Below are positions 11,485-22,704 of a stretch of DNA of 64,000 nucleotides, one piece after another. The translations under genes were made by a program, and so were the position numbers. This stretch comes from Russula earlei (taxonomy: Eukaryota > Basidiomycota > Agaricomycetes > Russulales > Russulaceae). The number at the start of each line of letters is the position of its first letter. Positions within the stretch are counted from its first letter, which is position 1. The notes under the pieces were generated by a model. That model made no database searches, had not been told where the DNA came from, and saw only the letters and a program-made list of their open reading frames with translations. The DNA is taken from assembly GCA_025769875.1 (NCBI GenBank), contig JAGFNK010000139.1:49419-113418 (forward strand), given 5' to 3'.

Positions 11485-11489
11485 TAGTA

Positions 11490-13109
11490 CAGTGACCCAA
11501 AAAACTGTTCAAATGTTTTGTACATTTTCATTGTATTGATCATATCTAGAGAACCACTGCAGCTAATAATATGTAACTAGGTTTGTTTTCAAGCTCTACA
11601 TCATAGCTTTGTAATGGTATACTTTATACAGCATAAGCATAATTATTTAGGAATATATAAGGTATGTTTGCTGGTGTACCCATTTGAACAGTTTTTTGGC
11701 CTTGGTAAGTGAATTCATTATTTCTCAGATTAAGATTCATATTCTTTCCCCAGAGGGCTAAAATCGAACATGGAGGTCATGTGACCTATAATAAACTCAA
11801 ACCATGTGCAAATAAGCCAAAACAGCTGCTTCTTCTTCACCAACAACATCATGAAGTCTCTTCTTCCTCATGAAGTCAACTACATCATCTCCCTTCTCCA
11901 GGCCAACCATTCAGTTCATAACATTGCCAAGGCAGCACACAGAAGCATTGGTTCAATCACCAACATTCGCCAGAAATACCTTCCTGACCTTCCAAAGTCC
12001 TCTGGAGGTCGTCCTTCCAAGCTCTCTAACCTTGACATCCGCTTTGCCACACGCCTTCTTAGCTCTGGAGAAGCAGATACTGCTCCTCAGGTTGCTAGAA
12101 GGTTGGAGGTCATCAAAGAGTCCACTATCTCCAATCAGACCATTCGAAACTACCTTAACAAGGCAGGCTTGAAGGCAGTTACAAAGAAGAAGAGGCCTTA
12201 CCTTAAACCAAGTCACTATAGGGCCAGAAAGGACTTTGCAGAAAAGTACCTATACTGGACTGTGGAGGACTGGAAGAGGGTAATTTGGTCAGATGAGACC
12301 AAAATCAATCGTATGGGCTCAGGTGGCAAGAAATGGGCTTGGAAAAAAAGAGGAGAGCACCTTTCTGAACGCCTTGTTCAGCCAACAGTCAAACATGGAG
12401 GAGGTTCCTTGATGTTGTGGGGCTGCATGTCTTGGGAAGGAGTTGGGCATGCAGCAAAGATTGATGGAAAGATGGATGCTGAACTTTATTGCAGCATTTT
12501 GGAGGATGAACTACTTGCATCTATCAAGTATTTCAAGAAGAAATGCAAAGATACCCTCTTTCAACAGGACAATGCCTCTATCCACAAGAGCAGGCTTGCC
12601 ACATCTTGGTTCCAAGACCACAGAATTCAGGTCATGGACTGGCCAGCTCAATCCCCAGACCTCAATCCTATTGAGCATCTTTGGGCTCATCTCAAAAAGA
12701 AGCTTGCAGCTTATCCAACACCCCCTAAGGGAATCAATGAACTTTGGGAGCGCACACAGCTGGAATGGGAGGCCATTGATCAAACTGTTGTGCAGAATTT
12801 GATAGAAAGTATGCCTAGGAGGGTGGAAGAGGTGTTCAAAGCAAATGGAGGATACACAAACTACTAATTTTTGGCATATACCCTATTTAGATACCAAGGC
12901 AAAAAAACTGTTCAAATGGATACACTGGAAGAAATACCTTATATCTTCTTACATAATTATGTTCATAGTATATATAGTATTTCATTACAAAGCTATGATG
13001 TAGAGCTTTAAAACAAGCCCACTAACATGTTATCAGCTGCAGTGGTTCTCTAGATATGGTTAATACAATGAAAATGTACAAAACATTTGAACAGTTTTTT
13101 GGGTCACTG
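11490..13109 (+). mobile_element. Complete Tc1/mariner-type transposon (1,620 bp)
   Basis: The element begins CAGTGACCCAAAAAACTG at 11,490 and ends with the inverted form at 13,109. Flanking TA dinucleotides lie at 11,488-11,489 and 13,110-13,111, the expected Tc1/mariner target duplication. The terminal inverted repeats are long, about 210 bp on each side, with scattered mismatches. A motif at the outer end (AAAAAACTGTTCAAATG) recurs in opposite orientation at the inner end of each repeat, so each end may hold two transposase-binding sites, as known for long-IR Tc1 elements. One uninterrupted transposase frame lies between the repeats. The left end is 3 nt from the TA flank of MITE copy 2. 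Confidence 0.93.
11851..12867 (+). CDS. Tc1/mariner transposase, DD34E (338 aa)
   Basis: Catalyses cut-and-paste transposition of the surrounding element. From the N-terminus: a helix-turn-helix region (about residues 5-60, with the SIGSITNIRQK helix), a second HTH (about 60-115, ending in TIRNYLNKAGL), then the DDE core. The three acidic residues are in WSDETK, QQDNASIH and DLNPIEHLW. Counting from the second Asp to the Glu gives 34 intervening residues, the DD34E spacing of Tc1-type enzymes. Length and domain order are normal and there is no stop or frameshift, so the protein may be active. I chose the ATG at 11,851; an in-frame GTG at 11,806 would add 15 residues unlike the family. Confidence 0.93.
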   Translation: MKSLLPHEVNYIISLLQANHSVHNIAKAAHRSIGSITNIRQKYLPDLPKSSGGRPSKLSNLDIRFATRLLSSGEADTAPQVARRLEVIKESTISNQTIRNYLNKAGLKAVTKKKRPYLKPSHYRARKDFAEKYLYWTVEDWKRVIWSDETKINRMGSGGKKWAWKKRGEHLSERLVQPTVKHGGGSLMLWGCMSWEGVGHAAKIDGKMDAELYCSILEDELLASIKYFKKKCKDTLFQQDNASIHKSRLATSWFQDHRIQVMDWPAQSPDLNPIEHLWAHLKKKLAAYPTPPKGINELWERTQLEWEAIDQTVVQNLIESMPRRVEEVFKANGGYTNY

Positions 13110-13161
13110 TACTTCAGAGTTCGAACATGAGAACCTTAGGTAAGCACATGTCCGACGTGGC

Positions 13162-13199
<38 letters not shown>

Positions 13200-13259
13200 T
13201 GGGCAAAAAGTAAACTGCGATTGTTCATAGGGAGTACAACAAAAGATTCGACTTGCCCT
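13110..13259. repeat. (GA)n microsatellite and LTR-like flank
   Basis: Contains a GA dinucleotide run at about 13,165-13,197. The rest resembles the leader of the gypsy fragment that follows. Confidence 0.5.
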
Positions 13260-14713
13260 CTCTTAGGCATAAGGCAAGTCCTTATATACACAACTACCAG
13301 GCCTTGTGGCTCCCTCACTACCATGCTGTGGCACCTCATCAAACATGAAATGGTCGAACTGTGCGACCATTGCAACTTCCTGTGCAGTGTGGGCCACGGA
13401 TGGGGCTGCCGGTGTCATCACCCTCATTGAGATTGGGATGTCCCAGTCCAAAGTTGTGCCATCTGGCCAGGGAGACATGGTGCACATAGGGGGTGCCATC
13501 CTATGACATGTGAATGTGGGAGACGCAGTCGAGGAGTTGGGTGGCCTTGAGTCAATAGCGTGCGTGGTTCTGTGATTCCCACGCTGTCCTGAGCTCAGCC
13601 TCCTTCTGAGTGATGTTGGCTTGGAGGGCAATGATATGTTCATCCCAGCTGCAATAGTGCTGGACGTTGGCTGCCAGTCCCGAGTTGTCTGCTTTGCCAG
13701 CTTCTTCAAGGAGGCATTGAAAGGTGGGGGAGTTGGCTCCCATCTATTTGAGGAGCCAGTTGGGGAGGACATTGATGGGGCCAATGGGGTCATCAACAGG
13801 GGTGGCAAATATCTCAATGCCAATGTGCAGCTCATTGGGGGCATCTTCCATGACTCCAATAACCATAGTGGGGGAATGGGGGCTGTGTTGGACAAACCAA
13901 GTGAGCTGCATGCGGCCCTCAGTCCCAGGGAGCCAAAGTCCTGGGGCATGCCCCATGTTGGGGATGAACCCCTCAGGGCAGACAGTGAGCGTGGGTTGCT
14001 TGCTCCATGGCCTGTCGAAGGCATTCAGTGAGGTCAACAAGGGTGTCAGCCTGGTGGGTGGGAGGCTTGGAGCTCAGCATGGAGGAGTGCCTCTGTGCAG
14101 GTGGCCAGCTCCATTTCATGTGCAGCCACCGTGAGAAGAACCCTGGCCACCATCCCATGGAGGGTGTTGGGGTCGAGCTCTGGCTGGCCATTGAGGACCG
14201 CAGCAATCGACCTGGGGGAGAGGGGGCCCTCAGGGATGACAACATTGGTGTTGACAAGGGTGGGGGTAGGCGAGGAGGTATGGGATTCAGGTAGCATGAT
14301 TTGCTGAGGATTGAGGCATTGACCTGAAGGGGTTTTATAACTATGGGGAGGGTGGCCCTCTGGGACCTATGATACTTGGGTAGCAGTGGTAGGAGTCCCA
14401 GGTACTGTGGATTGATCCATGTGCTGTCGCTCATTGGTTGACCTGCCCATTGGACCAGGTATTGTAGCTTCTGCTGTGGCCCATGCCTTCTATGATTCAG
14501 AATTGTCCCTACCTTGGGCTGAAACCCTTCCATTGTGATGGGTGTAGGGGGGGGTGACCAAGGTATGGTGGCCAAACTCCACAGTGTGATGGCCCAGGCA
14601 CAGTAATGACATGTGGAACACATTGTGTATCCCCCAATTCTTTGGGAGTTGTAGTTGGTAGGCAATGGGGGATATGCTGCACAGAATCTTGAAGGGGCTG
14701 TGACAATGAGGGG
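13260..14713 (-). pseudogene. Ty3/gypsy integrase C-terminus and chromodomain fragment (broken)
   Basis: Read on the minus strand from 14,713, the frame carries PFKILCSISPIAYQLQLP, then IHNVFHMSLL, the typical post-core region of gypsy integrases. This is followed by a chromodomain-like segment (GTILNHRRHGPQQKLQYLVQW then SDSTWI). Further downstream, in shifted frames, come segments typical of the C-terminal extensions of fungal chromovirus polyproteins (PEGFIPNMG, GLWLPGTEG, WDEHIIALQANI). Several frameshifts separate these, so it is inactive. The 5' side ends abruptly at 14,713 where an LTR fragment of another family begins. Confidence 0.75.
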
Positions 14714-14840
14714 TGTCAAGACTCACTGTTGAACTATCCAGTTCAAGAGCGAGGAGTAAGCTCAAAGACAAGTTGATAGATGTCTAAGATGGCATGGGCA
14801 AGAAGAAGCATCCAAAGCAGTACCAAATACCAAAGAGGTA
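14714..14840 (+). repeat. Truncated LTR fragment (962-bp LTR family)
   Basis: Starts TGTCAAGACTCACTGTTGAA, exactly as the LTR at 19,060, and stays alignable for about 125 bp up to a GAGGTA. There it is interrupted by the inverted-repeat element at 14,843-16,486; a few LTR bases (GTTACTG) resume right after it. Confidence 0.75.
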
Positions 14841-14842
14841 TA

Positions 14843-16486
14843 CTGTACTAATACGACCAACTCTTCGGTCACGCGTCACAAGCCCCCTCTGAAGAGAAGA
14901 GATACGGCTCAGGTCACAGGTCACAACCAGTTATGAAGACTGTGACAAAAATCATTAAAAAATTTCCTAAATGGGAATATTCATTTATTTATTATAAACA
15001 AGTGCCTAAATTCTATCTACTTGTTGTCTGTGTCGCTCACATCATTCGCGACCCAAAATTTGGAGGAATAGAGGATGTTTGCACACTTCTTATGCTTACC
15101 ATGTCCTTCTACAGCTTGACTAGCCTGAGTTGTATCAACTACCTCACCATGAACAGACTCCACTGAAGCACACTCTGCATCTGCAGTTATAACAAGGCCA
15201 CCTTCTTCTCTCGGTATGTACAGCTCGTCATCATCATCGCAATCCATAGAGTCGGAGCATTCAAGTTGTGTATGCGCGGAAACGATGTCTGTCATGGGAA
15301 CTTCGCTGTCATCACCATGAATATCAATAGCACTCTCTTCAAGGTCCTCCATTTGTTCGAGGGAAGTAAGTGTAGGAGGTGCATGGTGGGGCACACCACC
15401 TCGGGAACATGGCTGTGTGATCTCCACCCAAAACGTTGGGGTCCACTGTATAGCGTGCCAGGTCGGGGCCTGGGGAGTTTGTGGGGCTTGATCCGAGGGT
15501 GGGTACGGACAGGGAGGAGCTGAGAGCAAGCAGGGATTGTAGCCGGAACGCGACGCGCATGCGAGAGAGAGAGAGAGAGTGTGTGTGTGTGTTCTTGAAA
15601 GGAAAGCGGGAGATTTTGAGGGAGTCGAGGTGTTCTTTGGCACATGAGAGGGTTAACGCAGATGCAGAAGCTCTTGATTTGATTCCCTAAGCTACTGTAC
15701 AGGATGGTAGCTACTTAAATACAAAAGTGCTACTCCAGAGTCCTGATCTTCCTACTGCGAATCCGCGAGCATGAGGCAATGATGTCGGGGGCGAGATGCC
15801 ATGGGCAGCGAGTCCTCACGTAGCACATTGATGACAACATACGTGCGTCATTCATGTCCGTGCGTGGACATGTGGCGGGCGAGGACAATGCTTGAGGGAC
15901 GAGTGGGCTGGAGCCGAGGCGAGTGACGTCGATGGCGATCAACTTGAGACATTGCTGTAGTCTGCTGACATGGGGCAAGGACCGCGGCAGGGATGTCATC
16001 GAGAGGCGAGTGCATGAGAGAGAAGGAAAGGAAGAGGATATGAAGGGCAAAGGGAGGGTGAACGTGTGGCGAGGGAGGGAGATGGTACAAGTCAGGTGCG
16101 TTTCCTGGCCACCGGGCTCACACACCTTACAACTGTAACAAGCTCATGAAGTGTTTTTGATGCCTCACAACTGGGATCTGGGAGGAAGGCTTGATGGACA
16201 TCTATTGGGATAAAGCTGTTCAGTGCAGTCATGGTTGTAGCTGCATGGTCCTCAAAGCACACAACAAATTTTTCAAGGTTTTAATGTTCAAATCCCGACT
16301 CGCACTCAAGTTGCGTGTCAGACCGCCGCCTGACGTTAGTGTATGTCACATGTTGCCTCTCGGCCCAATCAGGGCTTTGAAGAGATGTGAGATTTGTCAC
16401 ACGGTTTTCCCAACTTTGAAGAGTCAGTCGGTCATCGAAATCTGTCACATGTCACAAGCTATGAAGAGTTGGTCGTATTAGTACAG
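14843..16486 (+). mobile_element. Putative TIR element of 1.64 kb nested in an LTR fragment
   Basis: The 26 bases from 14,841 (TACTGTACTAATACGACC then AACTCTTC) occur in perfect inverted form at 16,463-16,488. Counting the outer TA as target duplication gives TIRs of 24 bp. The LTR sequence on the left resumes on the right, which supports insertion at a TA. Subterminal regions carry repeated GTCACA motifs on both sides. A minus-strand frame of about 200 codons (15,017-15,643) lies inside; its acidic and KHKK-containing C-terminal part is not a transposase I recognise. A GA/GT microsatellite lies near 15,560-15,590. Confidence 0.6.
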
Positions 16487-16590
16487 TAGTTACTGGTTGT
16501 AGCGTGCCAGGTCAGGGCATGTGGAGTTCAGTGGGCTTGATCCGAGGGCAGGTACAGACAGAGAAGAACAGAGGGGAGCAAGCACCTCAC
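15447..16590. repeat. Dispersed pair of an approximately 85-bp segment
   Basis: The segments at about 15,450-15,535 and 16,500-16,585 are near copies. In one minus-strand frame both read as a short peptide pattern LGSSPxNSxxPDLARY. The first copy lies within the TIR element and the second just outside, next to LTR-like sequence. They are probably parts of two gypsy 5' regions. Confidence 0.55.
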
Positions 16591-16845
16591 GCGCAGTTGT
16601 TTGGCTTCTTGGCTTTTGCAGGCAGACTGATGTGAGGAGCAAAAAAGAGAATCTTTTATTCCTTAGGGTAGGAGGACAGTTTATATACAGTGAGGCAGGA
16701 GGCATGATGAAAGGAATCTAGACTAAGAGATGATGAAAGAAAGGGGGCATAGGGAATGAATAACTTGAAGACAACACGTTGCGGGTGCCACTTACAGTGC
16801 ATGTGATTTCGTGCTCAGCTGGATCACATACCTTACATCTCCTGG
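16500..16845 (-). repeat. Possible gypsy LTR
   Basis: On the minus strand, a stretch starting TGTAAGGTATGTGATCC at about 16,845 follows directly after the end of the gag-like frame. It contains a TATATAC signal and a T-rich block (about 16,640-16,700). This is the expected position of a 3' LTR. The other boundary is not clear. Confidence 0.4.
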
Positions 16846-18734
16846 GGGGTTAAAATTTGACCGTCCCCAGTCAAACCTTCTTGAGTGAGTCTTTGGCCTG
16901 GTGCACATGGTGTTGGTAGTGGCGGAGGTGAGGTGATGGCGTGGTCGAGTGGGATGGGAACAGAAGACAAGGCAAGCGGTGGTGGATGGTGTGGTTTGCC
17001 TTGTGAACACTTACCATAGTCGTTGAGCTTGTGGCCACAGCGACGAGGTCTTCGCCACTGCAGGTGGTGGCAGCATGCGTGGATGAGGGTGTAGGTGTGG
17101 GCAGGGATGCGATGGAAGGGGAGGTGTGGTGTGGTGTGGAGCTTGCGTTGGCGGCTTCTCTTGTGGTGGCAGCGTGGCAGCTGCTGCTGCTCCTGTTGTG
17201 GCATGCCCTGGCTAAGTTCGTGGCCTTCTTGGTCTTCCAGGAGGGTGCTGGTGGCAAGGTGTTGCAACAGTGCTGCGGTGCTGGTGTCGCATGAAACTGA
17301 GACTGATGTGGCGGGCACTGGGACGAAGACTGAGGGTGAGACCAAGGAGGCAGTGGCAGACAGAACTGGTGCGACGGTGAAGATGGATGGAGCAGAGGCG
17401 ACGGCAGAGAGTGTGGCGGCAGGAAGGGAGACGGCAGACGGCGAGGACAAAGTGGTGGTGGCGACAAAGGCGGCTGGGACTGAGGTGGTGGGCAGCGCTA
17501 AGACGTTGGTGGGCGAGGCTGAGGCTATGGGTGCGGTGGTGCGCGAGATGAGGACTGGGGTGGTGACGGGAGGCATAGAGGCGGTTGGCAATGCTGAGGC
17601 TGAGATTGGGGGCGCAGAGGCTGTGGCTGATGTGGGTGGAGAGGAGATGAGTGAGGGCATGGCAGCGGACAAGATGCAGGCTGGGGTGGCAGACAAGGCT
17701 GAGGTGGCTGCTGCTGGTGGCACTAACAACGCGGCAGCAGTGGCTGGCGATGCTGGTGATATGACAGTGGATGATACTGGAATGACAATGGAAGGAGGAG
17801 GGACTGTGGGCGAGGCAGGCAGGGCTGGAGCTTGGGCAGATGCGGCAATGGATGGCACTGGGTGCGAGATGGTGGTGGATGAAACTGGAGCGATGGCAAC
17901 AAGCAGGGCAGGTGGGGCGAAGGCGAAGGCGACTGAAGGGGCAGGCGACATGGAGGTGATGATGGGTGATGCTGGGTGTGCGGGGACAGCAGGGACGATG
18001 AACAAGGCAGGAGAGGCAGAGGTGTTAAATAAGCGACCTATAAGCACCCTTATGTCCACAGGACTCAAAGGGAACTGCAGAGGAGCAATTGAGACTAGTA
18101 TTGTTATGAGGAGTCAAACTACTACACACCTGCAGAGGAGCAATTGAGACTAAGGTATACTACTGCTCCTCTGCCTGTAATATCGACCTGACTAAGCCAT
18201 AAATCAATCCAAATAATGGAAATACTATCTGGAGCATTGTGCTGACACCCCAGAGTGATATCTACAGTGCATCAGTAATAAATCACAATGACAGGAGGCG
18301 ATGGTTCACGATGTAGGGACGGAAGCTGGAGCAGGCATGGGTGTAGGGAAGGTGTAATTGTCATTGACAGAGTCGAGTTCGCATTCCCAGAGGATGTCGC
18401 GAGGGTCTTGAGAGAAGATGTCAACCGCGGTGTTGAATACCTCTCGGAAATCGTAATAGAGTCTTTGTTGCTCGTCCATGCGCCAGGGGTCAAGTTGTTG
18501 GGAAATCATCTTGCGATTGCCCGGGTGGAGTCTGAGCCAAAACAGCTCGTCGCAATCTTCATGGGACAGGCTGCACGCACGTACGAGGGGAGCACATAAC
18601 ACTCTGAAGTCCAAGTGGTACTGAAAGATATCTTCCCAGTTGCACATACGAAGTCTTGATGAGGTGGCCACAAATCCTCGGAGCTCCTGGTCATAGTAGT
18701 GATCCAGAGTCGGCATAATGGAGGGAGTGAGCAT
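16833..18734 (-). pseudogene. Ty3/gypsy gag remnant with a long Ser/Ala/Pro-rich region
   Basis: The upstream frame (18,734-18,306) contains NWEDIFQYHLDF, then LFWLRLHPGNR, a pattern of gag proteins of Agaricomycete gypsy elements. After a disrupted spacer the frame from 18,068 to 16,833 encodes about 400 residues dominated by Ala, Ser, Pro, Thr and Val, ending in a basic His/Arg/Cys-containing tail. The disrupted spacer holds a 23-bp direct repeat (18,074-18,097 and 18,130-18,153). The plus-strand frame over the same DNA is a compositional mirror and not a gene. Confidence 0.55.
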
Positions 18735-19059
18735 GAGATGAAAGGGGGCACAACTGATGGTGTGGGGGAGATGATAGGCTGAATGGAATGGGTAAGATGG
18801 GTGATGGACTGGCCGCGACTCTGATTGTACAGGATGTGAGGGCTGGAACCTTGGGCTCAGGGTTGGCAGGACCGGGCTGAACTGAGTGGTGGGCTCGCTT
18901 GTGTGATCAGAACGTGCAAAGGTGTGTCATGTAGAAAGTTGGTGTAGGCGGCAGGTGAAAGGGGAGGAAGTGAGGATGGAAGTGGGGAGTGAGGATGCTA
19001 CTGGCAGAAGGGCAAAGGATGTGGGGGCGATGAGGGAGAAAGGGAAGGAGTCGACAAGG
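18735..19059. other. Upstream part of gypsy debris, no gene
   Basis: G-rich on the plus strand; probably more of the gypsy 5' region. It ends at the start of the LTR at 19,060. Confidence 0.4.
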
Positions 19060-20020
19060 TGTCAAGACTCACTGTTGAACTATCCAGTTCAAGAGCGAGG
19101 GATAAGCTTGAAGACGAGTCGATAGACGTCCAAGACCGCGTGGGCAAGGAGTAGAGTCCAGAGTAGTAACAAATACCAGAGAGGTATTGTTACTGTGAGA
19201 GTAGAGCAGTCACGCAGGGAAGAGGCCAGGATAGTCACAAGGGGATGGTCCTTAAAGGAGTATCCCAGGGATGGAGAGTGCCGTAAACAAATGGACAGTC
19301 TGAGGACTGTCCGCTACTTGATGGAGCGCTTATATACTACAAGAGAACTGCTAAATAGGGAACAAGTCATAACCTTGTTATCAAGCACAATAGAGTGATG
19401 AGTAAGAAGTCGGAGGATGCTTACTGAGCATGCTCAGTCATGCTCAGTAAGCTGCTGAGTAAGAAGACTCTTCTTGATGAGTAAGAACTTCCATTGTCCA
19501 CGTGTTCACTGTTTTAGTGCACGTGCAAGCACCTGATTCATTTCCTGTTAGTTAGTTTAGGGCCGGTCATTCGAGGACTTGTAGTTCGGTTAGGAATAGT
19601 GTTATCTTATAAGGCCCTTGTATAGTTCTATTAGGGTCCTTAGAGTCGACCCTAATACTTCTATTAAGGTCCTTAGTGTTGCCTTATAGTTCGTTCTATA
19701 GTTATTAGAGTTGGTCTAATAACGCGTTGTAGGGCCTTTGATACCAGGTTAGTACCTATTGTATAGTTCCTAGGGTCGTTCCAAAGGGTCCTTAGAAAGG
19801 CTCTAATGCTGTCTTTTGTTGCTAGAAGGGTTGCCTTTAAGTGGGGCTTGCTGTATGTCGATTGTGCCGAGAATCGCTCGCGCAACAATGCGTGCGCGAT
19901 ATTGTGGACACCTCTACTCACCCCTTTTGCTCGTGTGAACAGGGTGACACCATAGAGGCTGGGTTTCCTCCTATAAGGAAGGGTCCTTCAAGGGCCCTCT
20001 CCGGAGAATGGTTCATGACA
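19060..20020 (+). repeat. LTR of the 962-bp family (LTR-1, plus orientation)
   Basis: Runs from TGTCAAGACTCACTG to GGTTCATGACA (TG...CA). Nearly colinear, in opposite orientation, with the LTRs at 22,705-23,666 and 25,973-26,934. It contains an inverted repeat built on GCTTACTGAGCATG (about 19,419-19,452) and a TATATAC promoter-like signal. The 5 bp on each side differ (CAAGG and CCCAC), so it is not a simple solo-LTR insertion but marks a rearranged junction between gypsy gag debris on the left and gypsy integrase debris on the right. Confidence 0.85.
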
Positions 20021-20307
20021 CCCACTGGTTCTTTTGCTCAGATAGACTGTCGGTCTGGGGGTGAAACACTGTGGATAGGTTTTGTTTGATGTTGAGGTGG
20101 GCATGTAGAGCTCAGCTAAAGTGGGAGGTAAACTGAGGGTCTCGGTCCATAATGATCTTACAGGGAAGACTGAACCAACAGTAAACATGGTCCAGGTATA
20201 GTTGTGTGACTCCGGGTCCCATGATTGACATAGAGCAGGGCAGGAATATTGCAGCTCTCGTACACCCGTGGTCCATGATAGTTAGGATGGCATCATACCC
20301 TTGACTC
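20021..20307 (-). pseudogene. Ty3/gypsy integrase core fragment
   Basis: The minus strand reads SQGYDAILTIMDHGCTR, KIIMDRDPQF, and after a stop NLSTVFHPQTDSLSEQKNQW, the conserved order of a gypsy integrase core including two of the DDE Asp residues. It is cut on the right by the copia LTR at 20,308 and on the left by LTR-1. Together with the 13,260-14,713 fragment it covers two non-adjacent parts of a chromoviral integrase. Confidence 0.8.
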
Positions 20308-20703
20308 TGTTGCGCAGCATAGAGCGCAGCTAACAGGCCAAGCAACCCACCTTTAGAGGTTGTGCTAATGCTCAAGTGATATTGGGGTGTAGAGCGATGT
20401 GTATACTCGTCTACAAGTATGGTATTTATACCTCTATGACCCAGGGCTGTTCCTAAGTCCAAAAGAGGTGACTACAGGTGTCCACTATATCGCGCATTAA
20501 GTGACGCGTGATGTGGAAACGTTCTAGACACAGCATAAGGCTGCATCTTGTGATAGATAGCGTACTATGCGTAACCCTATTGCCATAAGCGCATATACTA
20601 AAGTTCTGTCTAACACGTAACATCTATGAGCGGATCTTGAACCTTGTATGAAGGTATGCGCCTTCTTTGATCCGTTCGGGTTCCGGTTCAACACTCCCCC
20701 TTG
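20308..20703 (-). repeat. 3' LTR of the copia element
   Basis: Matches 27,706-28,090 over its full length with few differences and one or more small indels. On the minus strand it begins TGTTGAACC and ends GCGCAACA. Confidence 0.9.
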
Positions 20704-20714
20704 CTAAGTGCATT
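20704..20714 (-). other. Polypurine tract of the copia element
   Basis: On the minus strand GCAAGGGGGAG abuts the 3' LTR, the expected site of plus-strand DNA priming in LTR retroelements. Confidence 0.7.
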
Positions 20715-20742
20715 GGTAGATGCCGTGAGCATTTTCCCACAT

Positions 20743-22704
20743 TCAGGGGTAGAACGTTAGTCCTAGTTGCTCCCTGAATTTGAGGAACTTGACGCGACCA
20801 AGGTTCTTGGTGAACATGTCGGCTGGGTTGTTAGCCCCTTCAATAAAGAATAGCTCCACCTGTTTATTTTGTATGACTTCACGAATGAAGTGATAGCGCA
20901 AATCAATGTGTTTGATGCGCTTCTCTTGCACAGGGTTGGAGGCTAAGAATATTGAGCCTTGGTTATCACCGAACAATGGGATGGGAGCAAGATTGATGCC
21001 AAGTTCTGTTAGTAAGGATTTAATCCAAACTAACTGTCTGCTCGTGTCAGAGAGCGACATGTACTCGGCTTCAGTGGAGGAGAGCGCAACTGTTTTCTGC
21101 GCTCGTGAGTTCCACGAAAATATTGCTCCAGCCAGGTTCACCATATAGCCTGTAGTGGACTTCCGATTAGTTGGATCAGAAGCCCAGTCAGAGTCGGCAT
21201 ATGCCATCAAACCACCATTAGATGGTCCATCATAGACCAAGGCATAATTGGCGGTTCCCAAGAGGTATCGGCAAATATAGTATGCACGATTTAAATGATC
21301 CTCTGAGGGATTGGCAGCATGTTGCGACAACTTTGTGACAGCAAAGGCTATGTCTGGACGCGTTCCAAGCATTATGTATAGGAGTGATCCTATAACTTGC
21401 TGGAATTTTGACCGCAAGGCTGGGTCAGCAGCGGAAGTGTTGGGAGAGGGGTGATAGCCCTCTGGTAGCGGAGTAGGAGCAGGGTTTGCGTTAAGCAAGT
21501 CGAAACGCTGCAGCACTTTCCTTAAGATACTCAGTCTGGTCCTAGATGTATTTGGCCCAGACTTGCGTATGATGCGCATGCATAGAAATTCTTGGGCATC
21601 GCCCAGATCTCGACATTCCCAGAGCTTCATGAAGCGCTCCTTTGTTTTATTTATTAGTTTTTTGTCTGCTCCAAAGAAGAGCACATCATCAACATAGACG
21701 ATGGCTATGATGCTCTTGTCTTTACTAACAAAGAGCCCAGAGTCAGACATAAGGCGAATAAGGCCGAGCGAGGCCATGGACTTGTCAAGGGCTTTCCACC
21801 AAGCAAGTGCCGCTTGCTTGAAGTCCATATATTGCAGCGTTTAAGGCGCATGACTTTACTGCTCTTGGCCTTTTATTTTGAAGCCCTCAGGCTGCTCCAT
21901 ATAGAGCTCTTCATCGAGCTCACCATAGAGAAAGGCAGTCTTGACGTCTAGTCCGCTAATGTGCCAGTTTTTGAGCGCTGCGAGCACAATCATCAGGCGG
22001 ACTGTCTCAAACCGTACCACGGGTGAGAATATTTCAGTCATAGTCAATGCCTTCTACTTGGGAGAAGCCTTTGGCGACTAGTCTGGCTTTTTTACGAACC
22101 ATCAGACTTAAGGTCGAATACCCATCTATTTTTGATTATTTTGCGATCCTTGGGAGGATCGACTAGTTCGAAGACTTTGCAGTCTGCAGGAGGGATTCCA
22201 ACTCCTCACGACAAGCATCTTTCCACTCCTTTTGGAGTTCACTTGGCATTCGCAGAATGTCCCTAAAGGTCCATTCACGAATCTTCGCAGTATCAGGTGC
22301 TTCTGAACTTAGTGGAACTGCTTGGGTGAGCAGATAGTTCAGAAATTTGACTCCCCCTTCCCTTGCTAGACATAGAATGTCTTCTACCTCATCCTCAGAG
22401 GCTTGCAGCGGTTGATGTCAAGGACAACAGGAGGGTAAGGGCCTGGTGCGGCCGATCCTGACATACTATCCTCACCAGAGCGACCAGGTTGGTTTTCTGT
22501 CATTGTTCTCCATGTGCGTGTGCGCTGAATGTCTTTTTCCACTTCTGTGGGGTGTTTGTGTTCACCATAGACGTTGCCAGGATGGGTAGGTACTTTCCTC
22601 AACCGCTGAGACCTTCGAAGAGGTACAGGTTCTTCAACAGGAGGAGGGGATGGTGTAGGAGGGATGGGCATTTGCTCGCATTCCTCTTCTTCTGGCACCT
22701 GTAT
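20743..22704 (-). pseudogene. Copia reverse transcriptase and RNase H (broken)
   Basis: The open part 21,828-20,743 carries the RT motif YVDDVLFF and the RNase H landmarks ADSDWASD, STTGYMV, SSTEAEYMSL, FGDNQGS, KHIDLRYHF and NPADMFTKNL, ending with a normal stop. Upstream, 22,047-21,856 holds FSPVVRFETVR and DVKTAFLYGEL of the RT fingers. Between and before these parts at least three frame changes or stops occur (for example near 21,845 and 22,050-22,170). The 22,700-22,480 part encodes the acidic, proline-rich linker and LRRSQRLRK common in copia polyproteins. Confidence 0.88.

Noticed and set aside
11806..11850. 15-residue N-terminal extension of the Tc1 transposase
   Set aside because: It begins at GTG; the ATG at 11,851 gives the normal family N-terminus.
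17095..18147. Long plus-strand frame of 350 codons rich in Ala, Gly, Thr and Val
   Set aside because: It mirrors a Ser/Ala/Pro-rich minus-strand gag-like frame. Such frames stay open by composition alone and no domain is visible.
14714..20020. One complete LTR element bounded by the LTR starts at 14,714 and 19,060
   Set aside because: The left LTR is only a fragment, there is no matching target duplication, and the interior is gypsy gag in the opposite orientation plus a TIR element.
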